Part shown: one piece after another, positions 24,029 through 32,169 of the stretch
How positions within the stretch are numbered: the stretch's first letter is position 1
Layout: each line of letters begins with the position of its first letter
Assembly: GCA_034519515.1 (NCBI GenBank)
Contig: JAXHOK010000024.1
Coordinates: 51,945 to 115,944 of the forward strand
Origin: Arcicella sp034519515
GTDB lineage: Bacteria > Bacteroidota > Bacteroidia > Cytophagales > Spirosomataceae
Length of the DNA stretch: 64,000 nt
Direction: 5' to 3'
The notes under the pieces: generated by a model
Databases searched by the model: none
Seen by the model: only the letters and a program-made list of their open reading frames with translations
What the model was told of the DNA's origin: nothing
Position numbers and translations under genes: made by a program

Positions 24029-24910
24029 TTAAAGCCCATCTTTCTCCAAGATGACCTTCATTCTTTCCCCCAATTCGTCCGAAGCCTTTACCAAAGGCAA
24101 ACGAACATCTGAACTACAAATGCCTTTAATTTCTAAGATTTTTTTCACGCCAACGGGGTTTCCCTCTTCATATAATAATGGGTCAATTGCTAAAAAATCG
24201 CCCAAAGATGTTCGAGCAGTTTTGAAATCACCATCTAAAGCAGCATGAATCATTTTTGTGAATTTGGCAGGAATAGCATTGGCAACTACCGACATCACAC
24301 CCACACCTCCGCAGGCGATAATAGGCACGCCCTGCACATCATCACCCGAAATAATCAAGAAATCATCGGGCTTTTCCTTATTGATTTCCATGATTTGTTC
24401 CATAATACATGATGCTTCTTTTATACCAATAATATTGGGATGTTTTGCCAATTCAAGTGTCGTGGCTGCCGACATATTAATCCCCGAACGCCCAGGAATA
24501 TTATACATAATTACAGGTACTGGGCAAGCATCTGCGATGGCGGTGTAATGGGCAATTACACCTCTTGCACCAGGTTTATTGTAATATGGACATACTGAAA
24601 GGATAGCATCAACCCCCTGAAAATCGGTTCCTTGTATTTCTTTTATGACTTCGGGTGTATTGTTCCCCCCGATGCCATAAACGATTGGTAAATTCTTAGG
24701 ATTATTTGCTTTAATAAACTCTAAAACAGATTTCTTCTCTTCTTTGTCCATCGTTGCCGACTCACCAGTTGTGCCTTGGACTACCAAATAATCAACACCA
24801 CCGTCCGAAACGTGATTGAGTAATCTCTTTAATCTGTCAAAATCTATACTTCCGTCTTCAAACATCGGAGTTGCTAAGGCTGGTGCTACACCATGAAATT
24901 TTAGTTTCAT
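24029..24910 (-). CDS. dapA: 4-hydroxy-tetrahydrodipicolinate synthase
   Basis: 293 aa from MKLKFHGVAPALATPM. The ATG at 24943 adds MNGFKPVVHII, which reads through a palindrome and is rejected. DHDPS features: VQGTTGESATM (substrate Thr pair), PYYNKPGARGVIAHY (catalytic Tyr), MYNIPGRSGINMS and GIKEASCIMEQ (Schiff-base Lys). It condenses pyruvate with aspartate semialdehyde for lysine and meso-diaminopimelate synthesis. It lies downstream of ligA on the same strand, probably by chance. Confidence 0.93.
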   Translation of the reverse strand: MKLKFHGVAPALATPMFEDGSIDFDRLKRLLNHVSDGGVDYLVVQGTTGESATMDKEEKKSVLEFIKANNPKNLPIVYGIGGNNTPEVIKEIQGTDFQGVDAILSVCPYYNKPGARGVIAHYTAIADACPVPVIMYNIPGRSGINMSAATTLELAKHPNIIGIKEASCIMEQIMEINKEKPDDFLIISGDDVQGVPIIACGGVGVMSVVANAIPAKFTKMIHAALDGDFKTARTSLGDFLAIDPLLYEEGNPVGVKKILEIKGICSSDVRLPLVKASDELGERMKVILEKDGL

Positions 24911-24922
24911 TATTATATGTAC

Positions 24923-24940
24923 AACGGGTTTAAACCCGTT
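24923..24940. repeat. Perfect 18-bp palindrome between ligA and dapA
   Basis: aacgggtttaaacccgtt is fully self-complementary. It lies 12 bp upstream of the dapA start and could be a regulatory site or repeat remnant. Confidence 0.6.
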
Positions 24941-24966
24941 CAATTAATTTGTTTTACAGTAATTTA

Positions 24967-26970
24967 TTATGATTCAAGCATTTGCAAAAACTCTTCTTCT
25001 GAAATAATTTTTACCCCTAATTTATTAGCTTTCTCTATTTTTGAAGGACCCGCTTCCGAACCTGCCACCAAGAAGTTTAATTTGCCCGAAACACCGCTTA
25101 AAACTTTACCTCCATTGGCTTCTATTTTGATTTTCAGGTCATCTCTTTCAAAATTCTGAAAAGTTCCCGAAATTACGAAAGTTTTACCCGCCAAACTCTC
25201 TCCTTCTAAAACTATTTCTACAGCTTCGTGCTGAAATTGTAAACCTGTATTCTTTAATCTGTTGATAAAATCCTGATTATCAGCATCTTGAAAGTAAACA
25301 ACAACACTTTGAGCAATGCGTTCACCAATTTCTGGAACTTGTAACAATTCTTCCTGGCTGGCTTTTGATAAAGCATCAATATTATTGAAATATGCGGCTA
25401 ATTTTTCCGCAACCGTTGCTCCCACAAAGCGAATTCCAATGCCAAAAAGCACTTGTTTGAAAGGAATTTCTTTTGATTTTTGTACTCCCGATAAAATATT
25501 TTGAATAGATTTTTCCTTAAAACCTTCTATTCCCAATAAGTTTTCATATTGTAAATCGTATAAATCTGCAGGTGTTCTGACAAGTCCTTTTTGGTAAAAC
25601 ATTTCAATCGTTTCCGTGCCTAAATTCTCAATATTTAAGGCTTTCCTTTGAATGAAATGCTCAATTTTTCCTTTAATTTGCGGAGGACAACCTTTATCAT
25701 TTGGACAATAATGATTAGCTTCTCCTTCTTTCCTAATTAACTCAGTTCCACATTCTGGACAGCTGTGTGGAAATATGATTTTCTCAAGATTGTCGTCACG
25801 CTTACTCAAATCTACATTTGTAATTTTGGGGATAATCTCGCCACCTTTTTCTACAAACACATAATCTCCGATGTGTAAATCTAACCTTTCAATTTCGTTA
25901 GCATTATGAATACTGGCTCGTTTTACGGTTGTTCCTGCCAAATGAACGGGTTTTAAATTAGCAACGGGCGTTACGTTTCCTGTTCTGCCCACTTGATAAC
26001 TGACTGATTCTAAGAGCGTTGAAGCAGCTTCCGATTTGTATTTATAAGAAATTGCCCACCTTGGTGATTTGGAAGTAAAGCCCAGCGTTTTTCTTTGTTC
26101 AAATGAATTTATTTTGATAACAATTCCATCCGTATTCAAGGGTAGATTATGACGTTCTTGATTCCAACGGTTAATGAAATTTGTTACCTCCTCCATAGAA
26201 TTGCATTTTTCCCATGTTGGCGAAACATTGAAGCCTATTTTTTTTAGGTAAATTAAACTTTCTTCGTGGGTTGCGAAAATATCTTCATCCGAAAGAAATT
26301 GATAAATATAACAGTCCATTTTACGCTTTGCTACCACACCAGAATCTTGCATTTTAAAAGTTCCTGAAGCAGCATTACGAGGATTGGCTAACAATTGCTC
26401 TCCAATATCTTCCCGTTCTTTATTCAAAGCCTCAAAAGTCGATAGTGGCATAAAACCCTCCCCACGTACCTCAAAGCTACTTGGCATATTTTTTGCTCGA
26501 ATTTGTAATGGAATTGTTCTTATTGTTTTTACGTTTGTTGTAATATCATCGCCTTTTACGCCGTCGCCACGAGTAACGCCACGAATTAAAACACCATTTT
26601 CGTACCACATAGATAAAGCCACGCCGTCAAATTTTAACTCGCAAATATATTCAAAAGGCTCATCGCCAAGCCCCTTGCGAATTCTTTCATCAAACTCCGC
26701 CAAGTCTTGTTCATTATACGTGTTGCCCAATGAAAGCATCGGGTATTTGTGCGTAACTGATTCAAATTGTTTAGAAATTGTCCCGCCCACTCTGTGCGTA
26801 GGAGAGTCTTTTCTAACAAATTGAGGGTGCTGTATTTCTAAGTCATGGAGATGTTTCAACATCATATCAAACTCATAATCAGACACTTCTGAATTTGAGT
26901 TTTGATAATACTGAAAATTTAATTCATTTAGTTTTTCAGTAAGTTGATTAATTTGTTCCTGTGGAGTCAT
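24967..26970 (-). CDS. ligA: NAD+-dependent DNA ligase
   Basis: 667 aa, full length. Domain Ia (Tyr pair near residue 21), adenylation domain with catalytic Lys113 in CELKFDGVALS, OB fold (YQVGRTGNVTPVANLKPVHL), Cys4 zinc finger (CPECG ... CPNDKGC), helix-hairpin-helix array (LLGIEGFKEKSIQNIL) and C-terminal BRCT from about 590 (LAGKTFVISGTFQNFERDDL). It seals nicks during replication and repair. No anomaly seen. Confidence 0.97.
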   Translation of the reverse strand: MTPQEQINQLTEKLNELNFQYYQNSNSEVSDYEFDMMLKHLHDLEIQHPQFVRKDSPTHRVGGTISKQFESVTHKYPMLSLGNTYNEQDLAEFDERIRKGLGDEPFEYICELKFDGVALSMWYENGVLIRGVTRGDGVKGDDITTNVKTIRTIPLQIRAKNMPSSFEVRGEGFMPLSTFEALNKEREDIGEQLLANPRNAASGTFKMQDSGVVAKRKMDCYIYQFLSDEDIFATHEESLIYLKKIGFNVSPTWEKCNSMEEVTNFINRWNQERHNLPLNTDGIVIKINSFEQRKTLGFTSKSPRWAISYKYKSEAASTLLESVSYQVGRTGNVTPVANLKPVHLAGTTVKRASIHNANEIERLDLHIGDYVFVEKGGEIIPKITNVDLSKRDDNLEKIIFPHSCPECGTELIRKEGEANHYCPNDKGCPPQIKGKIEHFIQRKALNIENLGTETIEMFYQKGLVRTPADLYDLQYENLLGIEGFKEKSIQNILSGVQKSKEIPFKQVLFGIGIRFVGATVAEKLAAYFNNIDALSKASQEELLQVPEIGERIAQSVVVYFQDADNQDFINRLKNTGLQFQHEAVEIVLEGESLAGKTFVISGTFQNFERDDLKIKIEANGGKVLSGVSGKLNFLVAGSEAGPSKIEKANKLGVKIISEEEFLQMLES

Positions 26971-27077
26971 GGAGATAAATTTATTATTTTGGCTAAATTA
27001 CCGCCAAATAATAAATATCAATAAGTATTTTGTTAAAAAAAGGTAAATTTACGTTTACAAAAACTAATTTCAGAGTT

Positions 27078-27656
27078 ATGGAAAAATTCTTTACTCACTC
27101 AATTGTTAAAATATTAATGATTGGTTACATTTTTAGTTATTCTCAAAATATTTTTGCACAATCTGGCATTCGCTTCGGCATTCGTGGAGGGGCTCATGCA
27201 GGTACGCAGTGGGGGAGAGCAGTCATTACAAATCCCAGCGGAACTTTGATTGGTTTTCACGGAGCAATTTTTGCTGATATTCCACTTTCAGAAGATATTT
27301 CAATTTGTCCAGAGATTTCTTACGTTCAAAAAGGTTTCAAAATAGATTCAACCGAATTTACTTCCAATTACGTTGATATTCCTCTCTTGCTGAAAATTCA
27401 GATGGGCGATGGAGGACTTTATACTATTATTGGTCCCTATATAACCTATCAACCAACTGCAAATTCGTTGGTACTTAATGAAAAATCTCTATCCTGGGGC
27501 GGCACATTTGGTCTTGGACAACGCATTGGAGATCACCTGATGTTGGAAGCAAGATATAACTTCAACGCCAGTATTTATCAATTTGCGAACGATTCCAATA
27601 ATCCTTACGGATTCAGAAACACAACAATTGGTCTATCATTAGGGTTTTTATTTTGA
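27078..27656 (+). CDS. Outer-membrane beta-barrel protein (PorT/OmpA-barrel like)
   Basis: 192 aa from MEKFFTHSIVKILMIGY, giving a signal peptide ending NIFAQ; the earlier ATG (27030) is less fitting. The mature part has alternating strands of a small 8-stranded barrel: FGIRGGAHAGTQWG, EISYVQKGFKIDS, YVDIPLLLKIQMGDG, FGLGQRIGDHLMLEARYN, and ends TTIGLSLGFLF with terminal Phe. The YVDIPLLLK motif is typical of the Bacteroidota porin family PF13568. Role unknown. Confidence 0.82.
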   Translation: MEKFFTHSIVKILMIGYIFSYSQNIFAQSGIRFGIRGGAHAGTQWGRAVITNPSGTLIGFHGAIFADIPLSEDISICPEISYVQKGFKIDSTEFTSNYVDIPLLLKIQMGDGGLYTIIGPYITYQPTANSLVLNEKSLSWGGTFGLGQRIGDHLMLEARYNFNASIYQFANDSNNPYGFRNTTIGLSLGFLF

Positions 27657-27677
27657 AATCACCAAAGCCATTATTTC

Positions 27678-27706
27678 AAAGCCTCTTACCGACGTAAGGG
27701 GCTTTG
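27678..27706. terminator. Terminator after the outer-membrane protein
   Basis: aaagcctcttac-cgac-gtaaggggcttt forms a 12-bp stem with one G-T pair. It lies 22 bp after the stop. Confidence 0.7.
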
Positions 27707-27825
27707 TTCGTTCAAATCTACCCTTTAATAAATTTATTTGGCGGTCAGATAGGTGATTTTTTCCTTTTCTGACTGCAAATGTTTAATTTTGTTGGTAAAC
27801 TAAAATCAATTTGCTCCAATAAGTC

Positions 27826-28542
27826 ATGCTTAAACAAAACGTAGAAGTTTTTAATCAGAATGTTCAAGAAAATGGTGGATTTCTTTATACCACCAATTCC
27901 GAATTTTCATCTTTCGTTGCTAATAAAAGAATTTCTGAAGAAATTTTTAAGTTCATAAAACCAGAATACAAGACGTTGATTGATATTGGCTGTGGTGATG
28001 GTGTTTATACCAACGAAATCAAACAAAATTTCCCACATCTGGAAGTAAGGGGTTTCGACCCAGCCGCCAAAGCAATTGCCAATGCAGGTAAAATTTTTCC
28101 AGATGTAATATTTGAAGCGGTCAATCTTTTAGATGAAAATTTGGCTGTTCCAGCTAAAAAGTATGATGTAGGCGTAATCAGAGGGGTTTTACACCATCTG
28201 AGCGACCAACAAAAAGCGATTGAAAATGCTTTTAAATTGACTGATAATTTGATTATTATGGAACCTAACGGTAATAATCCGATTTTGAAATTCATCGAAA
28301 AAACTTCCAAATATCATATCGAACACGAAGAGCAGTCTTTCTTTGAATGGAATTTGAAAAAGTGGATAAATAATGCTGGTGGGCAGGTGAGAAATTGGTC
28401 TTATGTAGGTTATGTGCCATTCTTTTTTCCAACGGGTCCAGCAAAATTGATTTACAAAATGCAGCCATTTTTAGAAAAAGTGCCTGTATTGAAACATATT
28501 TTTTCAGCACAATTTATTATTGCTTGTAGCAAGAATAAGTAA
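27826..28542 (+). CDS. Class I SAM-dependent methyltransferase
   Basis: 238 aa. SAM-binding motif I is LIDIGCGDGVYTNEI (about residue 50), motif II region VRGFDPAAKAIANA, and the acidic motif YDVGVIRGVLHHLSDQQKAI. Substrate unknown. The next gene is a membrane glycosyltransferase, so a role in modifying a lipid or sugar intermediate is possible. TAATTTTG at 27784-27791 could be its minus-7 box. Confidence 0.82.
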   Translation: MLKQNVEVFNQNVQENGGFLYTTNSEFSSFVANKRISEEIFKFIKPEYKTLIDIGCGDGVYTNEIKQNFPHLEVRGFDPAAKAIANAGKIFPDVIFEAVNLLDENLAVPAKKYDVGVIRGVLHHLSDQQKAIENAFKLTDNLIIMEPNGNNPILKFIEKTSKYHIEHEEQSFFEWNLKKWINNAGGQVRNWSYVGYVPFFFPTGPAKLIYKMQPFLEKVPVLKHIFSAQFIIACSKNK

Positions 28543-28550
28543 TATTTTTG
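28520..28550 (+). promoter_or_regulatory. Consensus Bacteroidota promoter before the GT39 gene
   Basis: TTG (28520-28522), exactly 20 bp, then TATTTTTG (28543-28550), matching TTG-N19-21-TAnnTTTG. It overlaps the end of the methyltransferase gene and would start transcription near 28557, just before the hairpin at 28563. Confidence 0.5.
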
Positions 28551-28562
28551 TATTCGAATTCC

Positions 28563-28599
28563 AAAACACGGAGATTCTTCGCAATTTCCGTGTTTTTTA
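28563..28599. terminator. Hairpin with T-run between methyltransferase and GT39 gene
   Basis: aaaacacgga (28563-28572) pairs with tccgtgtttt (28587-28596), followed by more T. It is a terminator for the upstream gene, or an attenuator if the promoter at 28520-28550 is real. Confidence 0.7.
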
Positions 28600-28621
28600 T
28601 TTTCCTATATTTTTCCAAAAA

Positions 28622-30379
28622 ATGATTTCAACTCGAACGGCTTATTTTTCACTTTTCATAATTGTTACCATCGCATTTGTTTTACGAACTGTAAATCTTG
28701 ATAAACACGGAATTTTTCTGGATGAAAGAGCTACCCTTCTTATCAGTCAAGGCATGGCATTGGAGGGGAATTCTCAGGCAAATTGTTTCTATACGCCCAA
28801 CAAAACCACTTTCACGCCCAGAGAATTTTGGGCTCCCAAAACGATTGATGATTTTTATGACAGTATTCGTAGAAGTGATATTGGCAATAGTCCATTTTAT
28901 TATCTATTACTTCATATTTGGATAAAATTATTTGGAATGTCCGATTTCTCTATCCGTTTTATATCAGTATTGTTCAGTTGTGCAACGATTGTTTTGTTAT
29001 TTGTTTTCATTAATGAGCATTTTAAAAATTTTAAATTAGCTATTTTAGGAGCTTTTTTGATGGCAATTGAGCCTTTTTTTATTGCCATGAGCCAGCAAAC
29101 CCGCAATTATTCTATGACGTTCTTCCTAACGTTGCTGACGACTCACATTTTCTTGAAAATTATCAAAAGTGAAGAAGAAAATAGAAGAGACAGTAAACTA
29201 TACTGGTTCTACGGAATTTTATCAGCTCTTTGCTTATTATCACATTTCTTGACGGTAACTATCTTTTTAGCTCATGGACTTTACGTTTTGTTATTTGTTA
29301 GAAAAATGCGTCCTTGGTATTTGTTGCCCATTTCTCTGAGTGTTGGGGCTTTGGCATTTGGTTACTGGATTCTATTTGCTGGCGGCAATTATACTTTTCA
29401 ATCTCTAAGTCATCAAGCCAAAGTATATTATGAAGAAGCCCACCGCATTCCGAACCCGCACGAAGGTTATATTGACCCTGTAACGGTTAAAAATGTTACT
29501 AAAAAATCAATACCATTCTTTACAGATTTATTTATTTTTAGCAACGGTTTAACATCTGTTTTAATAGGAAAGAAGAATTTGATAATTGCTTTTATGGCTT
29601 TAATTGTCTCTTTGATAGGTATTTATCAATTTAAAAAATCAAATAAAATATTTTGGGTCGGATTAATTGTTGGTATAAATATCGCTACGTTTTCGATTTA
29701 TTCAACCGCTAAATTTCAATATTTAGAATTGGTTAATTCAGGAATATTAGTTTACATCTTTATTGATTATTGGAAAGAAAATAAGGAAGTAATGTTTAGA
29801 AATCAATTATGGTTATTGGCTATTTTGGCTTTCTTACCAACGGTTTTCTTAATTGTGATGACTATTAAAAATGGACATACATACGCCTTGGCTCAGCAAC
29901 GTTATTCAGGCTTTTCTTTTCCGTATTCTATTATTTTTTCTGGAATTGCTCTGTTGCACGCCTCAAAATTTAAACCGCTGAATTACTTTGTTTGGGCAGT
30001 TTTTGCAGTTCAACTATACTTCATTAGTGTTATTGTCCGTGAAGTGCTGAATGATGTATCTTTAAAATATAATTATCGAGCCAAAGAAAGAGTAGAAAAC
30101 CCCTATCCAAAAATTGCCCAAAAATTAGTGGAATCATACGCAAAGGGAGACACCATTGTTTATCCTTCTTACTTGAAAACGACTTTTGCATCCGATATTT
30201 ATACACAGGATATGAAAAAATCTTTTTTAGATGCTCAATATGTAAACTTATATATGCCCCATGATGCTGATTATATTCAAACCGTAGATGCACGTGAACC
30301 GAATAAGATATTCTTAAAGAAAAGCAACGGAAACAAGGTAGAAATTTTTGATTTTAAAGGAGATTTATTTCGAAATTAG
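28622..30379 (+). CDS. GT39/PMT-like membrane glycosyltransferase
   Basis: 585 aa from MISTRTAYFSLFIIVTIAF. Many membrane segments (about 10-12). The first periplasmic loop has DKHGIFLDERATLL with the Asp-Glu pair used as catalytic acid in GT-C enzymes. Further loops include GMSDFSIRFISVLFSC and SQQTRNYSMTFF, like family 39 and ArnT-type proteins. It would transfer a sugar from a polyprenyl-phosphate donor on the periplasmic face. The acceptor is unknown. Confidence 0.8.
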   Translation: MISTRTAYFSLFIIVTIAFVLRTVNLDKHGIFLDERATLLISQGMALEGNSQANCFYTPNKTTFTPREFWAPKTIDDFYDSIRRSDIGNSPFYYLLLHIWIKLFGMSDFSIRFISVLFSCATIVLLFVFINEHFKNFKLAILGAFLMAIEPFFIAMSQQTRNYSMTFFLTLLTTHIFLKIIKSEEENRRDSKLYWFYGILSALCLLSHFLTVTIFLAHGLYVLLFVRKMRPWYLLPISLSVGALAFGYWILFAGGNYTFQSLSHQAKVYYEEAHRIPNPHEGYIDPVTVKNVTKKSIPFFTDLFIFSNGLTSVLIGKKNLIIAFMALIVSLIGIYQFKKSNKIFWVGLIVGINIATFSIYSTAKFQYLELVNSGILVYIFIDYWKENKEVMFRNQLWLLAILAFLPTVFLIVMTIKNGHTYALAQQRYSGFSFPYSIIFSGIALLHASKFKPLNYFVWAVFAVQLYFISVIVREVLNDVSLKYNYRAKERVENPYPKIAQKLVESYAKGDTIVYPSYLKTTFASDIYTQDMKKSFLDAQYVNLYMPHDADYIQTVDAREPNKIFLKKSNGNKVEIFDFKGDLFRN

Positions 30380-30386
30380 TCTTCTA

Positions 30387-30417
30387 TGTTGGATGTTCGC
30401 TCTATGTACATCCAACA
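30387..30417. repeat. Locus-specific word hairpin (TGTTGGATGT type)
   Basis: tgttggatgt (30387-30396) and acatccaaca (30408-30417), perfect arms, followed by two direct copies of cgaacaacgaaaa ending 3 bp before the rpe ATG. Confidence 0.65.
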
Positions 30418-30446
30418 CCGAACAACGAAAATCGAACAACGAAAAA

Positions 30447-31109
30447 ATGAATAATAAAACAATAATTGCCCCATCGGTATTGGCTGCCGACTTTGGAAAT
30501 CTCCAGAGAGATATTGAAATGATAAATACCTCTGAAGCAGACTGGTTTCATATTGATGTAATGGATGGACTTTTTGTGCCAAATATATCGTATGGTATGC
30601 CCGTGATTGAAGCCATTAAAAAACACGCAACCAAGCCATTGGATGTGCATTTGATGATTGAAAAACCGGAAAGATATATCGAAAATTTTGCTAAAATCGG
30701 AGCGGATATTATCACTGTTCATCATGAAGCAACAGTTCATTTACACAGAACATTGAATCAAATTAAAGCCACAGGTTGTAAAGCAGGAGTAGTGTTAAAC
30801 TTATCAACCCCCGTTTCAGTTTTAGAAGATATACTTTCTGAATGTTATATGGTGTTGTTAATGTCGATAAATCCTGGTTTTGGGGGACAAAAATTTGAGG
30901 AAATAACGTACCAAAAAGTAAGTAAACTTCGCAAAATGATTGATGAACAAGGTTTAGATACTTTGATTGAAATTGACGGTGGAGTGAACCAAATCACGGG
31001 TCAAAAATTGATAACATCTGGGGCAGATGTTTTGGTGGCGGGGAGTTATGTATTTAATGCTCAAAATCCTATTGAGACTATTGCGGAAATGAAGAAAATG
31101 ACAAGATAG
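30447..31109 (+). CDS. rpe: Ribulose-phosphate 3-epimerase
   Basis: 220 aa from MNNKTIIAPSVLAADFGNLQ. The longer frame from 30348 reads through the word repeat and overlaps the upstream gene. TIM-barrel signatures: FHIDVMDGLFVPNISYGMP (metal His and catalytic Asp), LDVHLMIEKPERYI (metal His), MSINPGFGGQKF and EIDGGVN (second catalytic Asp). It interconverts ribulose 5-phosphate and xylulose 5-phosphate in the pentose phosphate pathway. Confidence 0.95.
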   Translation: MNNKTIIAPSVLAADFGNLQRDIEMINTSEADWFHIDVMDGLFVPNISYGMPVIEAIKKHATKPLDVHLMIEKPERYIENFAKIGADIITVHHEATVHLHRTLNQIKATGCKAGVVLNLSTPVSVLEDILSECYMVLLMSINPGFGGQKFEEITYQKVSKLRKMIDEQGLDTLIEIDGGVNQITGQKLITSGADVLVAGSYVFNAQNPIETIAEMKKMTR

Positions 31110-31199
31110 CAGCTGGCTTTCGGCTATCAGCTTTCGGCAAAAAAAATAACTACCGACTTGCTAAAAGCTGATTGCCGAAAGCCGAAAACCGACAGCCAT
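31107..31199. repeat. Locus-specific word hairpin (GGCTTTCGGC type)
   Basis: ggctttcggctatcagctttc on the left and the inverted words gattgccgaaagccgaaaac on the right, with a central A-rich loop. It starts in the rpe stop codon and ends 4 bp before the next ATG at 31204. Confidence 0.7.
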
Positions 31200-31203
31200 A
31201 GAA

Positions 31204-32106
31204 ATGCTCAAAATAGCTCACTCACCCATCTATCAACACCCACTTCCCGAAGGGCATCGCTTTCCGATGTTGAAGTATGAACTCATCCCCGAACAACTCA
31301 TCTACGAAGGTACTTGCACGGTTGAGAACTTTTTTTCACCCAATCCGCTTGATGAAAAATGGGTTCTGAGAACACATGATACAAAATATTGGGAAGACTT
31401 AAAGAACTTGCAGTTAGATCCCAAGATGATTCGTAAAATTGGGTTTCCGCTGTCAGAACAGCTTATTTTGCGAGAAATTATTATTGCACAAGGCACGATT
31501 GATTGTTCGGTTTATGCCCAAAAGTATGGAATTTCGATGAATGTTGCGGGCGGAACGCATCATGCCTATACAGATAGGGGAGAAGGTTTTTGTTTATTGA
31601 ACGATGTAGCAATTGCTTCCAATTATTTATTAGATAATGGCTTGGCTACCAAAATTTTAATCATTGATTTGGATGTTCATCAAGGAAATGGTACTGCTGA
31701 GATTTTCCAAAACGAACCAAGAGTTTTTACTTTTTCCATGCACGGAAAAGAAAATTATCCATTGCATAAAGAAAAATCAGATTTAGATATTGAATTGAAA
31801 ACTTTTGCCAAAGATGAGGAATACTTGACGATTCTTTTTGAAACATTACCGAAGCTAATTATAGAACAGAAGCCTGATTTTCTATTTTATATTTCAGGGG
31901 TTGATATTTTAGAAACTGATAAATTAGGAAAGTTAAGCGTTTCATTACAAGGATGTTATCGCAGGGATGAGTTTGTCTTTGAACAAGCTATTTCTCATAA
32001 ATTACCTATTGTGGTATCAATGGGCGGAGGGTATTCTCCAAAAATTACCGACATCATTGAGGCACATTGTAATACTTTTCGATTGGCAGAAAAGATGTTT
32101 TTTTAA
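31204..32106 (+). CDS. Histone-deacetylase/acetoin-utilisation family amidohydrolase
   Basis: 300 aa. HDAC core motifs: GGTHHAYTDRGEGFCLLNDV (active-site His pair), IIDLDVHQGNGTAEIF (zinc Asp and His), SMHGKENYP, FYISGVDILETDKLG (zinc Asp) and MGGGYSP. In bacteria these zinc enzymes remove acetyl groups from small amines or protein lysines. Substrate not known. Confidence 0.9.
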   Translation: MLKIAHSPIYQHPLPEGHRFPMLKYELIPEQLIYEGTCTVENFFSPNPLDEKWVLRTHDTKYWEDLKNLQLDPKMIRKIGFPLSEQLILREIIIAQGTIDCSVYAQKYGISMNVAGGTHHAYTDRGEGFCLLNDVAIASNYLLDNGLATKILIIDLDVHQGNGTAEIFQNEPRVFTFSMHGKENYPLHKEKSDLDIELKTFAKDEEYLTILFETLPKLIIEQKPDFLFYISGVDILETDKLGKLSVSLQGCYRRDEFVFEQAISHKLPIVVSMGGGYSPKITDIIEAHCNTFRLAEKMFF

Positions 32107-32169
32107 TATTCTTTCTTTCTTGATTCATGTTTTGTAATTTAGAGATTCATTCATCATAAATTATAAAAC

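Noticed and set aside
24911..24943. Upstream start for dapA
   Set aside because: The extra 11 residues read through an 18-bp palindrome and DapA proteins start at the later Met.
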